Assembly (NCBI RefSeq): GCF_001700435.1 | Contig: NZ_LYPC01000018.1 | Coordinates: 450-49,456 of the forward strand | Direction: 5' to 3' | Origin: Paenibacillus pectinilyticus | GTDB lineage: Bacteria; Bacillota; Bacilli; Paenibacillales; NBRC-103111 | DNA length: 49,007 bases | Part shown: positions 41,296-49,007 of the stretch, piece by piece | Numbering within the stretch: position 1 is the first letter of the stretch | How the letters are laid out: each line of letters begins with the position of its first letter | Position numbers and translations under genes: made by a program | The notes under the pieces: generated by a model | The model's database searches: none | What the model saw: only the letters and a program-made list of their open reading frames with translations | What the model was told of the DNA's origin: nothing

Positions 41296-43626
41296 TCATT
41301 TTAATACGCGCTGTTGCTCTTCCCGATACGCGATCGGCGTCTTGCCTTCCTCAAGCTTAAATGCTTTGGAAAAAGATTGCCCCGACATATAGCCAATTTG
41401 CTCCGCAATATCACTGATTTTCACAGATGTATGAGCCAGCAGCTCCTTCGCCTTCCGCATCCGTTCGGCAAGAATAAAATCTTTGATCGTTTCGCCCGTC
41501 TCATCCTTGAAAATCTTACGGAGATAGGAGGAACTGATATAGAACTGTTCACTTAAACGCTCTTGGGATAGGTCTAACCCTAGATGATTAAGGATGAAGG
41601 CCTTGACCTTATCAACTAATTCTTGGTTCTTTACATTGCGTTTCGCTTCCAAGTACGTAATGATTTGATCATACACATTGCTCATATACGCCACCATGCC
41701 ATGCATGGTCTCTTCCCTCAGCAGGTCCGTGTACGTCACATTTTGCATCAGAACGCCAACTTCAAGATCCGAATCCATTTCATAAATACACGTGATCGAC
41801 GATGAGAACAACTGTAAGAAAAAGCTGCGCACAATTTCAATATGATCTGTCGCCTGCTGTCCCATATACGTTTCGAACTCTGCGAAATAACCCGTCACAG
41901 CGCCTGAGTCACCCATCTTCAAACTGTTCAGCAAATTCCTTTCAATGGATACAGGGTAAGCAATATGCTTCTCGCCTTTCTCCATATTTTCGTACAATAT
42001 GATATTATTATTTCCCAGAATGAGCTTGTAATTGGCAGCCACGGTCGCTTCATAGTAGCTTACGTTCAGTTGTTCAAGCCCTATGTAGGGCGTGCTCACC
42101 CCAAAGGTAAACGTGTAGGCGTCCGTAACGGCAATTAATGCCTGTGCTTCCTTCAAAATCGCATACGCGATTTGCTTTGCTTCACTAATCTCTATACGCG
42201 GACCGAAATTCAACACGAGGGCAATCTGGTTCGTTTCGAGCTCAAGAATGAATCCCTTCTGATTTTGAAAAACCAGATTGTTCAGACTCTCCTTCATTTG
42301 CAGGAAAAGCGTATTGCGTACTTTCTCTGAATGCTCATGGCTAAACTTGGCATATTGATCCATGGAAATGAGACAGGTGACAAAGCTGCCATCGGTTTCG
42401 AGCGTTAGACCATAATATGCTAACCTTTCGAAGGTTTTGGCCGTCACATCTTCTTTTTCCACCAGCAGCGCACGCAAAAATTGGTTTCGACTATAAATCT
42501 CATAGTCCTGAAGCATATTTTCCAAATTCCGATTCTTATCCAAAATCCGTGTGACATTGCGCTCGATCTGTTTGATGCCCTTCAGACTCGTGAGCTCCTG
42601 CTTCTTATCCTCCGGGGCGAGATCATTCCGAAGCAAGGATAGCATCCGTTTGAGCGGCGATGAAATGCGGTTTGAGAACAAGAAAGAGAAAAACACACTG
42701 AACAAAAGGACGAATACCCCGAATAAGAGAGCCGTTCGCGCCCACAGCTGAATTTTGTAAGTCACGATGGACATCGGGATGGTATAGATATACGTCCAGC
42801 CGTATTTCTCCGACGACATATAGGACACTAATGTCTCTACGCCATCAATCTTTTTGACACTATAATCCGTCTCTTTCCCCACAGGCATTTGCAGAATCTC
42901 AGAAGCATTCGTAATATTTACGTTTGAGCCTGCTTTTTGCGTAATGATATTGCCAGCTTGATCGGCCACCATGATGCCGGCGTTCTGATTGGTTTGGATC
43001 GAATCGACAACTTGCTGAATGTACATGCCTTTAATATTAATAACCACATAAGCGGTAGGTAAGCCTGTAAAATAAATAGGAATCGCTTTCACAATCGTAA
43101 TCACGGATTCGTCCGGTTTTAAATTTTTCTTCACAAGTCGCGTCTTCACGTAGCTCTTCTCGAATGTTTTGGACGTAAGCTCGCTTGCAAATTGTTTATC
43201 GCCAAAATCACTGAGCGGCACTGGACCTTGTTGAGACGACAATACGAAGGCATCCTTGTGATAATAAATGTAAACCGAATCGATATAATTGTTCGTCGAA
43301 AGCACATCATCCAGCTTCGCTTGCAGCATCTGCAGCGTAATCATATCTTGCTTCTTATAGTAATCCATATAGGATGCGTAGAAAGAATCAAGGAAGATGT
43401 TGCCCATCGATTTATCAACTTCAGCTAAGACCAGCTCTTGGGCATTGCGCAGCAGGGTCAGGGAATTCGTGTTGCTGGTAATGGCTTCTTCGCGTAAAAC
43501 GGAGGACGAATAGTAATACAAGGAGCCCCCTAACGTGATGGTAATCAAGAGAGAAAGACCTATGAAATAATAAAAATATTCTGCGAAGTTGCTCGTTAGT
43601 AATGATTTATCGTGACTAGGCTTCAT
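41296..43626 (-). CDS. dCache-sensor AraC regulator (YesN-like, membrane-anchored)
   Basis: 776 aa from ATG 43626, 6 nt after AGGAGGG. A membrane helix near 17-39, an extracytoplasmic dCache-type sensor to about 285, a second helix (about 292-316), a HAMP-like turn (SNRISSPLKRML), then a cytosolic region with a helical coiled segment. The last ~100 residues are an AraC HTH (LSQERLSEQFYISSSYLRKIFKDE, SVKISDIAEQIGYMSGQSFSKAFKLEEGKTPIAYRE). It belongs to the AraC type that senses an outside ligand directly without a separate kinase. It sits between the binding-protein gene and the PL8 gene, and very likely activates both when oligosaccharide is bound. A TATAAT lies at 43719-43724 on the minus strand, so it may have its own promoter. 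Confidence 0.9.
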   Translation of the reverse strand: MKPSHDKSLLTSNFAEYFYYFIGLSLLITITLGGSLYYYSSSVLREEAITSNTNSLTLLRNAQELVLAEVDKSMGNIFLDSFYASYMDYYKKQDMITLQMLQAKLDDVLSTNNYIDSVYIYYHKDAFVLSSQQGPVPLSDFGDKQFASELTSKTFEKSYVKTRLVKKNLKPDESVITIVKAIPIYFTGLPTAYVVINIKGMYIQQVVDSIQTNQNAGIMVADQAGNIITQKAGSNVNITNASEILQMPVGKETDYSVKKIDGVETLVSYMSSEKYGWTYIYTIPMSIVTYKIQLWARTALLFGVFVLLFSVFFSFLFSNRISSPLKRMLSLLRNDLAPEDKKQELTSLKGIKQIERNVTRILDKNRNLENMLQDYEIYSRNQFLRALLVEKEDVTAKTFERLAYYGLTLETDGSFVTCLISMDQYAKFSHEHSEKVRNTLFLQMKESLNNLVFQNQKGFILELETNQIALVLNFGPRIEISEAKQIAYAILKEAQALIAVTDAYTFTFGVSTPYIGLEQLNVSYYEATVAANYKLILGNNNIILYENMEKGEKHIAYPVSIERNLLNSLKMGDSGAVTGYFAEFETYMGQQATDHIEIVRSFFLQLFSSSITCIYEMDSDLEVGVLMQNVTYTDLLREETMHGMVAYMSNVYDQIITYLEAKRNVKNQELVDKVKAFILNHLGLDLSQERLSEQFYISSSYLRKIFKDETGETIKDFILAERMRKAKELLAHTSVKISDIAEQIGYMSGQSFSKAFKLEEGKTPIAYREEQQRVLK

Positions 43627-43755
43627 AGCGACCCTCCTGATGGTAACCTCTGTAGAAAGGCATGCGGACGGGAAAGGCAACTACCTATATAAGCGGCCCT
43701 TCCCTCGCAAGTATTGCCATTATACCTTGTTCATTCTACCGAATTCCATCCTAAA

Positions 43756-45360
43756 TTATAGACCACCAGCGGTATAGTTCGTGCCTTTCAGCTCATTATA
43801 TTTCTTCACACGAGACTCCAAGATTTGCTTACCGCCTTTTTTCTTCCAGTTCTCCACATATTGATCCCAGTTGCTAAGCGGTTCCGCACCGGTTACGAAT
43901 TTGATGAACATTTCATCTTCATATTTGTCTAAATCTGGTCCGAGTGTTTTTTGATCATCGGTTAGTGGGATCCCGAAGAAAATGTCCGCGTACAAGTTAT
44001 ACTGACGTGCTGCCATAATGAAACGGTTGTTCTCAATTTGCGTTTTATCTTGGGAAGCATTATTGATTTTATCTACAAGATCTGGCTTATAGATGATTTG
44101 TGCTAAAGGATCCAACCATTTCTCTTCCATGGCTTTCTTCCCAGCGTCTGTACGACCTGAGACAAGATCGTTGTAGTGTACACCTTTAATCCCATAGCTT
44201 GCTAGTTCCCAGCCTTCATCAGTCGCTAAGTAATCAAGAAGTTTAATTGCTGCAACTGGATCCTTGGCTTTCGCTGAAATATTAAGCGTACCATTAATGC
44301 TGCCACGGGACTCCACGCCGCTCTTGCCGTCTGGCCCCTTAATTAATTGCGGGAACGGATCCCATTTCGCTTGCGGATTCACTTCGCCCATTTTTAAATT
44401 CACAGCTAATACTTGCGGCGCAATGGACCACCAAGCTGTGAAGGAACCCGATTTACTTTGAACGAGCTTCTGGTTTGCTTGATCCCCTTTAATAATGAAT
44501 ATCTCAGGATCAATGACTTTCTCATCCCAAAGCTTTTTGATGTAAGTGATCGCATTCTTATACTCTGTAGAAATGATGGGGGAGTAGATTTTATTATCTT
44601 TCAAATAGTTCTGTTTGGTTGAACCAGAGTCAAATGGCATGATGCCAAAGGCGCCGAAGATCATACTAAAATCGCCTTTCCAACCGCCTGTTGCACCAAG
44701 TCCGTACGTATCATTTTTCCCGTTCTTATCCGGATCATTCAACGTGAATTTCTTTAGAACATCCTCGTATTCGTCCAAGTTCGTCGGCATTTTGGCCCCC
44801 ACGTTAGCGAGCCAATCTTCACGAATCACAGGTACGATTTTGGCAGGGATATTCTCATACGGAATCGCAATCGTTTTTCCTTTATATTTGACGAGGTCCC
44901 AGGATTCAGGCTTAATGGTCTTCTTGAGGTTCGGCCCGTATTGGTCAATCAGCTTGCCGATATCGAGGAAAAGCCCATTATCCGCATAAAGCTGGTAGTC
45001 AAAGTTAGCTAACTTACTAATATCCGGAATATCGCCGGAAGCGGCCATGACGTTATATTTATTTTTCATATCTTGCGCAGGCACCATAATGCTGTCGATG
45101 ATTGTATTGGTTTTCTTCTCAATTTCAAGTGTAGAGGGATTGTCAGCTTTCCAAATACGGCCGCCATCTTGTTGGATAATGGATACTTTGGAAGGTTCCG
45201 CCGGCTTCGCTGTAGCTGCTGCGCTAGGTGCTGCACTCGTGCTCGGCGCTGAGCTTGCTGAATCCGTTTTGGCGTTACTGCATGCTGCTAATAAGGTCAC
45301 TACACACACTGCACATGTTACTGTCGCTAGGGCTACCTTGCTCTGTCTCTTGTTAATCAA
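43756..45360 (-). CDS. Solute-binding lipoprotein of a CUT1-type transporter
   Basis: 534 aa from TTG 45360, 8 nt after AAAGGGG; the TTG at 45378 lies before the ribosome site. Lipobox LAAC at about residue 26, then a Ser/Ala/Thr-rich linker to about residue 55. Family-1 extracellular solute-binding fold (LIQQ, DIPDISKLANF, YANLFLDIGKLIDQYGPNL-type region, FAVKGKTIAIPYE, KAKDPVAAIKLLDYLATDEGWELASYGIKGVHY). It resembles the LipO/YtcQ type that brings oligosaccharides to YtcP/LplB-type permeases. It captures oligosaccharides released by the PL8 lyase, by inference. Last of the transporter genes and 129 bp before the regulator. Confidence 0.9.
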   Translation of the reverse strand: MINKRQSKVALATVTCAVCVVTLLAACSNAKTDSASSAPSTSAAPSAAATAKPAEPSKVSIIQQDGGRIWKADNPSTLEIEKKTNTIIDSIMVPAQDMKNKYNVMAASGDIPDISKLANFDYQLYADNGLFLDIGKLIDQYGPNLKKTIKPESWDLVKYKGKTIAIPYENIPAKIVPVIREDWLANVGAKMPTNLDEYEDVLKKFTLNDPDKNGKNDTYGLGATGGWKGDFSMIFGAFGIMPFDSGSTKQNYLKDNKIYSPIISTEYKNAITYIKKLWDEKVIDPEIFIIKGDQANQKLVQSKSGSFTAWWSIAPQVLAVNLKMGEVNPQAKWDPFPQLIKGPDGKSGVESRGSINGTLNISAKAKDPVAAIKLLDYLATDEGWELASYGIKGVHYNDLVSGRTDAGKKAMEEKWLDPLAQIIYKPDLVDKINNASQDKTQIENNRFIMAARQYNLYADIFFGIPLTDDQKTLGPDLDKYEDEMFIKFVTGAEPLSNWDQYVENWKKKGGKQILESRVKKYNELKGTNYTAGGL

Positions 45361-45436
45361 TTGATTTACCCCTTTCAAGTACCTGCATATTTATTATGAG
45401 CCATACTGGCTAATAACCAAAGTATTTTTCTTCCTT

Positions 45437-46318
45437 TTAGCCTTTAAGTGAACCGACCATAATGCCCTGCACGAAGTATTTCTGAAGGAACGGATACACA
45501 CAGATGATGGGAATCGCCGTCAGCATAACGGTGGCCGAACGAATGGTCTCGACAGGCGGCGGCAATCGGTCGCCATCGATTTCCAGATTGTTGGAGGCAT
45601 ACATCGTTCTGAGCAGCACCTGCAAGGTGTTGATTTTGTTATTGTTGATGTAAATGATGACATTCAGATATTCATTCCAATGGGTAACCCCATAGAACAG
45701 GGTGAGTGTAGCGATAATGGGCATGGATAGCGGAAGCATGATATGCGTCAATGTCTTCATCTCCGAACAGCCATCGATGCGAGCAGATTCTCTTAGCTCT
45801 TTCGGCACGCCTTGAAAGAAATTCCGCATTAAGACGAGCAGCCATGCACTGATGGCACCGGGAATCATTAAGGACCACACCGTATTAATCATGCCTAGGC
45901 TTTTAATAACGAGATACGAAGGAATCAAGCCTCCGCCAAAAAACATCGTAATAATGACAACCGTCATCAGAAAATTTCTGCCTGGCATATCTCGCACTGA
46001 CAATACGTAGGCACCTAGCGTCGTCATCAACAAATTGATCGCCGTCCCAACGACCGTAATGAAAATGGTGGTTTGGTAGGCTTTTAGTAAACCCACATGA
46101 TTGAACACATAATTGTAGCCTTCGAAGTTAATCTTTTTGGGATACAGCATGAAGCCGCTGCTCTTAACTACTTCTTCCATGCTAGATAAGGAAATGAACA
46201 GCATATTGACGAGCGGATACAATGTCGTTAAGCAAACCAGCAGGAGGATGATCAGGATGATCACGTCGACAATGCCTTTGCGATGAAGTTGATTCGTTGA
46301 ACTCGTCCGCTTTACCAT
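45437..46318 (-). CDS. CUT1 sugar ABC permease, LplC/YtcP type
   Basis: 293 aa with about six membrane helices. The EAA loop is DGCSEMKTLTHIMLPLSMPIIATLTLFYGVTHWN, the MalG-like end (MVGSLKG) fits YtcP/LplC. ATG overlaps the stop of the partner permease by 7 nt, with GAGGATGG just upstream. The pair lacks its own ATPase gene, as is usual for Bacillota CUT1 systems that share an MsmX-type ATPase. Encoded in order permease-permease-binding protein. Confidence 0.93.
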   Translation of the reverse strand: MVKRTSSTNQLHRKGIVDVIILIILLLVCLTTLYPLVNMLFISLSSMEEVVKSSGFMLYPKKINFEGYNYVFNHVGLLKAYQTTIFITVVGTAINLLMTTLGAYVLSVRDMPGRNFLMTVVIITMFFGGGLIPSYLVIKSLGMINTVWSLMIPGAISAWLLVLMRNFFQGVPKELRESARIDGCSEMKTLTHIMLPLSMPIIATLTLFYGVTHWNEYLNVIIYINNNKINTLQVLLRTMYASNNLEIDGDRLPPPVETIRSATVMLTAIPIICVYPFLQKYFVQGIMVGSLKG

Positions 46319-47277
46319 ATGCCACCATCCTCATCGAGCTTTTTGGCGAACCAGTTAGCCGTCAGGACAATGAGCAATCCAAGCACAGAACGGAAGAGTC
46401 CAACGGCTGTTGCATAGCTGAAATTATTCCCGCTTTGAAGTCCGACGCGATAGATATAGTAGTCAATTACTTCGGCGACTGGGGAAACGACCTGGTTGTA
46501 CATCACAACAATTTGCTCGAAGCTGACGGATAAAATGTTCCCTAAACTCATCAGCAGCATGATGCTGACAATCGTTCGAATACCTGGCAGTGTAATGTGC
46601 CACATCCGATGCCAGCGATTCGCACCATCTAAACCGGCTGCTTCATATAAGTCAGTGTCGACCCGTGTTAAGGCAGCCAAGTAAATGATGGAACTCCAGC
46701 CGATTTCTTTCCAAATCGAGCTTCCGACGAACAAACCTCGGAAATATGAAGTAGATCCTAGGAAGGGCAGTGAATGCCCGCCAAAATACGTAATGATTTG
46801 ATTAATAAAACCCGTTTCACCAAAGAAATTATAGGTAAGCGCATACACAACGACCCAAGATAAGAAATGCGGCAAGTAAGAAATCGTTTGGATGATGCGT
46901 TTGGCCCCAGTGAACCGCAATTCATACACCAGTAAAGCAAAAATGATCGGTGCAGGAAATCCAAAAATGAGCCGATACATCGCGATGATGAGCGTATTTT
47001 TCATCACTTGCCAGAAATCACCGCTCGACATAAAGCGTTTAAAATGATCCATCCCTACCCAATGACTATGGAAGATGCCGTCCATGAAATTGTAGTTTTT
47101 GAAGGCGATGATCAGTCCTACCATCGGTGCATAGTGGAAAATTAGGTAATACGCAAGCACCGGTAAAAAGAGAAGGTATAAAGGAATGAATGGTTTCATT
47201 CGGGCAAAAATCCGCCTTTTGCTGGCTGCGCTTATCGGGGGAGATGCTAGTGCCCGACTCTCTGTAAGGGTCTTCAT
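46312..47277 (-). CDS. CUT1 sugar ABC permease, LplB/YteP type
   Basis: 321 aa. A basic N-terminal region, six membrane helices, and the EAA loop DGANRWHRMWHITLPGIRTIVSIMLLMSLG. The C-terminal segment (SGNNFSYATAVGLFRSVLGLLIVLTANWFAKK) is the LplB/YteP type. AAAGGAGA lies about 9 nt before the ATG. First gene of the transport operon. A -10 at 47353-47358 on the minus strand precedes it. Confidence 0.93.
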   Translation of the reverse strand: MKTLTESRALASPPISAASKRRIFARMKPFIPLYLLFLPVLAYYLIFHYAPMVGLIIAFKNYNFMDGIFHSHWVGMDHFKRFMSSGDFWQVMKNTLIIAMYRLIFGFPAPIIFALLVYELRFTGAKRIIQTISYLPHFLSWVVVYALTYNFFGETGFINQIITYFGGHSLPFLGSTSYFRGLFVGSSIWKEIGWSSIIYLAALTRVDTDLYEAAGLDGANRWHRMWHITLPGIRTIVSIMLLMSLGNILSVSFEQIVVMYNQVVSPVAEVIDYYIYRVGLQSGNNFSYATAVGLFRSVLGLLIVLTANWFAKKLDEDGGIW

Positions 47278-47352
47278 GTGACTCTCTCCTTTGTATTCGC
47301 TTCCGAATCGTCCGGACGACCGAAGCGACTTTGGCTCACTTCCTATGCCCCT

Positions 47353-47361
47353 ATTATGGCA
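47353..47361 (-). promoter_or_regulatory. Probable extended -10 promoter of the transporter operon
   Basis: On the minus strand TGCCATAAT is an extended -10 (TGnCATAAT) about 75 nt before the permease start. The -35 (TTAAAT, 17-nt spacing) is weak, which suits an activator-dependent promoter. Confidence 0.45.
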
Positions 47362-47404
47362 TCAGATTTGGACGGATTTAAATATTCCATTGTGCTTTTC
47401 GAGG

Positions 47405-47417
47405 TTGAAAACGCTTT
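47405..47417 (+). promoter_or_regulatory. Direct repeat copy 1, cre-like (TTGAAAACGCTTT)
   Basis: TTGAAAACGCTTTAT agrees with the 15-nt cre pattern WTGNAANCGNWNNCW at all positions except the C near its end. The same core recurs 43 nt further on, between the divergent transporter operon and AraC gene. Confidence 0.5.
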
Positions 47418-47447
47418 ATATCCTCGTGTTCAAACTGATTATGTAGG

Positions 47448-47460
47448 TTAAAAACGCTTT
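47448..47460 (+). promoter_or_regulatory. Direct repeat copy 2 (TTAAAAACGCTTT)
   Basis: Differs from copy 1 by one base over 13. The start-to-start distance of 43 nt is about four helical turns, so two bound proteins would lie on the same face of the DNA. It is a poorer cre match than copy 1, so an AraC-type site is equally possible. Confidence 0.45.
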
Positions 47461-47508
47461 TCTGGCGTAAAAAGTGCCATAATTTCCAGATGATTAGGAG
47501 GTTCCGTC

Positions 47509-47538
47509 TTGTATCGAATGGGGGATATCCCTTATAGT
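47509..47538 (+). promoter_or_regulatory. Promoter of the divergent AraC gene with embedded palindrome
   Basis: TTGTAT (47509-47514), 18-nt spacer, TATAGT (47533-47538). The spacer contains the perfect palindrome GGGATATCCC (47522-47531), and CCCTT/AAGGG arms overlap the -10. The 329-bp gap 47278-47606 thus holds promoters for both directions plus the two direct repeats, and no gene. Confidence 0.5.
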
Positions 47539-47606
47539 AAAGGGCAATGAGGTCTGAATCCGAGGGTAATGATTGACTGTATAACCTAGGGGAGGGGGAA
47601 TGTTGG

Positions 47607-48506
47607 ATGAGTGACCAAGTGCAGACCACTAGTTATACCATCGATGATTATACGAATCATTTTCTGGCAGCCTACCCCGTTCATTGTGAGTTTCGGACCG
47701 TGCCTCTCCAACAGCGATTGCTGCATTCACATAACGGCTATGAAATCTACCTCGTCCTCGAAGGATCAGGCTCCTATCTGGTTGGCGATCGCGTCTACCC
47801 GCTCCATGCTGGAAGCTTGACGATCATCCATCCGAATGTCATTCATCGTCCATTTCATGGACAGAGTAAAGAGTTTCATCGCTACGTCTTATCTATTGAT
47901 GAGTCTTATTTAGACCGGCTGCATGCCATTTGCCAATTGTCGGATTTGTCTATACCTCGTCATCTTGCGGAGCGACATCCAGATGCCAATCATTATTTTC
48001 TAAGCGCACAGCAGCTGGGCCGTGTCCAAGGGATTCTAGCTGAGCTAACGCACGCGTTAATTACGTGTGAACGCAGCTACGAGCTGGCCGTGTTGAAACA
48101 CATCGCTGATTTGTTCCTTATCGTATTAGGTTTGGATGACGAGGCTGCCTCATTAAAAACAGGTGATCAGCACCTCGTAGGTGATGTGCTTTCGTATTTG
48201 ATCGCGCACCATCATGAGCCTGTGCAAATCGAAGATTTAGTAGCGCGGTTTCCTGTTTCTCGTTCGCAGCTCTTTACCTTGTTTAAAGAGACCACCGGCA
48301 CGACCATTAAACAGTTCCTCATCGAGTATCGCCTCAATAAGGCGAAGCGCTTGCTCATGGAGACGGACCTTGCTGTCACCGATGTTTCGGCCTCCGTCGG
48401 CTTTGGCGACATGTCGCACTTCTTTCATGTGTTCAAGAAAGAAATTGGCCTCACGCCCAAGCAGTACCGGGTTGAGGCTTTTAAAAAGAAAAGCAGATTG
48501 GGGTAG
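47607..48506 (+). CDS. AraC-family regulator (cupin + HTH)
   Basis: 299 aa, with GGAGGGGG about 8 nt before the ATG. Residues about 25-120 are a cupin sensor (LLHSHNGYEIYLVLEGSGSYLVGDRVYPLHAGSLTIIHPNVIHRP), the His/Glu layout of sugar-binding AraC proteins. The C-terminal ~100 residues have two HTH units (QIEDLVARFPVSRSQLFTLFKETTGTTIKQFLIEYRL and LAVTDVSASVGFGDMSHFFHVFKKEIGLTPKQYR). It is divergent from the transporter operon and is the second candidate regulator for it, next to the dCache-AraC protein. Confidence 0.9.
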   Translation: MSDQVQTTSYTIDDYTNHFLAAYPVHCEFRTVPLQQRLLHSHNGYEIYLVLEGSGSYLVGDRVYPLHAGSLTIIHPNVIHRPFHGQSKEFHRYVLSIDESYLDRLHAICQLSDLSIPRHLAERHPDANHYFLSAQQLGRVQGILAELTHALITCERSYELAVLKHIADLFLIVLGLDDEAASLKTGDQHLVGDVLSYLIAHHHEPVQIEDLVARFPVSRSQLFTLFKETTGTTIKQFLIEYRLNKAKRLLMETDLAVTDVSASVGFGDMSHFFHVFKKEIGLTPKQYRVEAFKKKSRLG

Positions 48507-48521
48507 AGTAGGCCTGACTAG

Positions 48522-48563
48522 TGCTATGTGCTACGTGCTATGTGCTGATTGCTGCCTGTTGCC
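48522..48563 (+). repeat. Degenerate 7-nt tandem repeat
   Basis: Six consecutive 7-nt units read TGCTATG, TGCTACG, TGCTATG, TGCTGAT, TGCTGCC, TGTTGCC. It begins 15 bp past the AraC stop codon. No gene is supported here. Confidence 0.75.
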
Positions 48564-48580
48564 CCTTGCTTCTTTCACTT

Positions 48581-48934
48581 CTCCAAACGGAAATAGTTGG
48601 AATTCCACTAGGTAAATACACTTTCCCCCTATTTTTCTCTCCCATCCTCGATCCTTTCCCTACTCCAAACGTAAATAACTGGATTTCCTGTAGGTAAATT
48701 CGCCTGTTTCCTGTTTCTTGCTCCCACCTTCGCGCCTTCCCTAGCTCAAATGCAAATAGCTTGATTTCCTGTAGGTAAATTCGCCTGTTTCCTGTTTCTG
48801 CTCCCACCCTCAGCGCCATTCCATACTCCAAAAGCAAATAGCTGGATTTCCTGTAGGTAAATTCGCCTGTTTCCTATTTCATGTTTCCACCCTAAATCAC
48901 CCTTCCATACCCCAAACGCAAATAACTGGATTTC
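48581..48934. repeat. Tandem repeat, about 82-nt period, 4-5 units
   Basis: Units begin near 48581, 48663, 48744, 48826 and 48910, so the spacing is 82, 81, 82 and 84. Each opens with CYCCAAAnG-nAAATA then (A/G)CTGGATTTC, followed by CTGTAGGTAAATTCGCC and CTGTTTCCTRTTTC; the last unit stops after the first part. The first unit is the most divergent. A long minus-strand frame runs through units 1-4 and gives a repeated ETGNRRIYLQEI-like peptide, but no RBS and no fixed frame across all units support a real gene. Confidence 0.85.
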
Positions 48935-48954
48935 TGCTCTTAGAATTAATAGTG

Positions 48955-49007
48955 GACGTCTCTTAGTGTAGCAGTAATAATAATCTTAACTATGACTAAG
49001 AGGTGTC
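48955..49007. repeat. Inverted repeat at the right edge, cut by the window
   Basis: GACGTCTCTTAGT (48955-48967) and ACTAAGAGGTGTC (48995-49007) are inverted copies matching at 11 of 13 positions around a 27-nt AT-rich loop. The right arm reaches the last base, so it may extend further. It could be a terminator, a mobile-element end or a regulator site. Confidence 0.5.

Noticed and set aside
48538..48837. Minus-strand frame with repeated ETGNRRIYLQEI-like peptide
   Set aside because: It runs through tandem repeats whose 82-nt steps do not keep one frame across all units, and no ribosome site precedes its start.
48581..48934. CRISPR array
   Set aside because: Unit length is about 82 nt with most of the unit conserved, the units diverge gradually, there is no unique spacer pattern and no cas gene in the window.

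Overview
The window reads as chromosomal DNA of a Gram-positive, spore-forming Paenibacillaceae bacterium, most like Paenibacillus. The signs are strong AGGAGG-type ribosome binding sites, several TTG/GTG starts, intrinsic terminators after most transcription units, an S-layer-homology (SLH) exoprotein, a sporulation-type PAS histidine kinase, a YfmL-like helicase, and CUT1 sugar transporters encoded next to a large membrane-anchored AraC regulator but without their own ATPase. No rRNA, tRNA, CRISPR array, phage or complete insertion sequence was recognised.

Left part (1-14 kb): a small unknown protein; an SLH surface protein; an exported FAD-dependent oxidoreductase; a DeoR regulator / HAD phosphatase / MFS transporter operon with a clear promoter flanked by two copies of a 14-bp repeat; a YpmS-like anchored protein; a YfmL-type DExD helicase; an ECF sigma factor; an SDR; a CheX-type CheY-P phosphatase; and a PAS/PAS sporulation-type kinase translationally coupled to a NagD-type HAD phosphatase.

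Middle (14-29 kb): a LysR regulator followed by a PHP-type histidinol phosphatase; a CHASE-GGDEF-EAL protein; an MFS transporter; an orphan ParB-like protein; a GntR regulator with a perfect palindromic operator in front of mannonate dehydratase (uxuA) and SDR-type mannonate oxidoreductase (uxuB); a 1.1-kilo-residue hybrid kinase with a LytS-like membrane input and a C-terminal Hpt; a small unknown protein; a CYTH-domain protein; and an AraC regulator.

Right part (29-49 kb) is dominated by uronic-acid polysaccharide use. It holds a GH2 beta-glucuronidase-like enzyme, a hydroxypyruvate-isomerase-like gene / GH2 / GH88 unsaturated-glucuronyl-hydrolase operon, a CorA channel, a secreted PL8 polysaccharide lyase with a perfect cre (CcpA) site, a dCache-AraC regulator, a solute-binding lipoprotein, two CUT1 permeases, and a divergent cupin-AraC regulator. 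A coherent reading is: the PL8 lyase cuts a glucuronate-containing polymer outside the cell (a glycosaminoglycan or a xanthan-like gum), the ABC transporter imports unsaturated oligosaccharides, GH88 removes the unsaturated uronate, GH2 enzymes trim the rest, and UxuA/UxuB handle ordinary glucuronate-derived hexuronates. The last ~430 bases hold a degenerate 7-nt repeat, an ~82-nt tandem repeat and an inverted repeat cut by the window edge, with no convincing gene.
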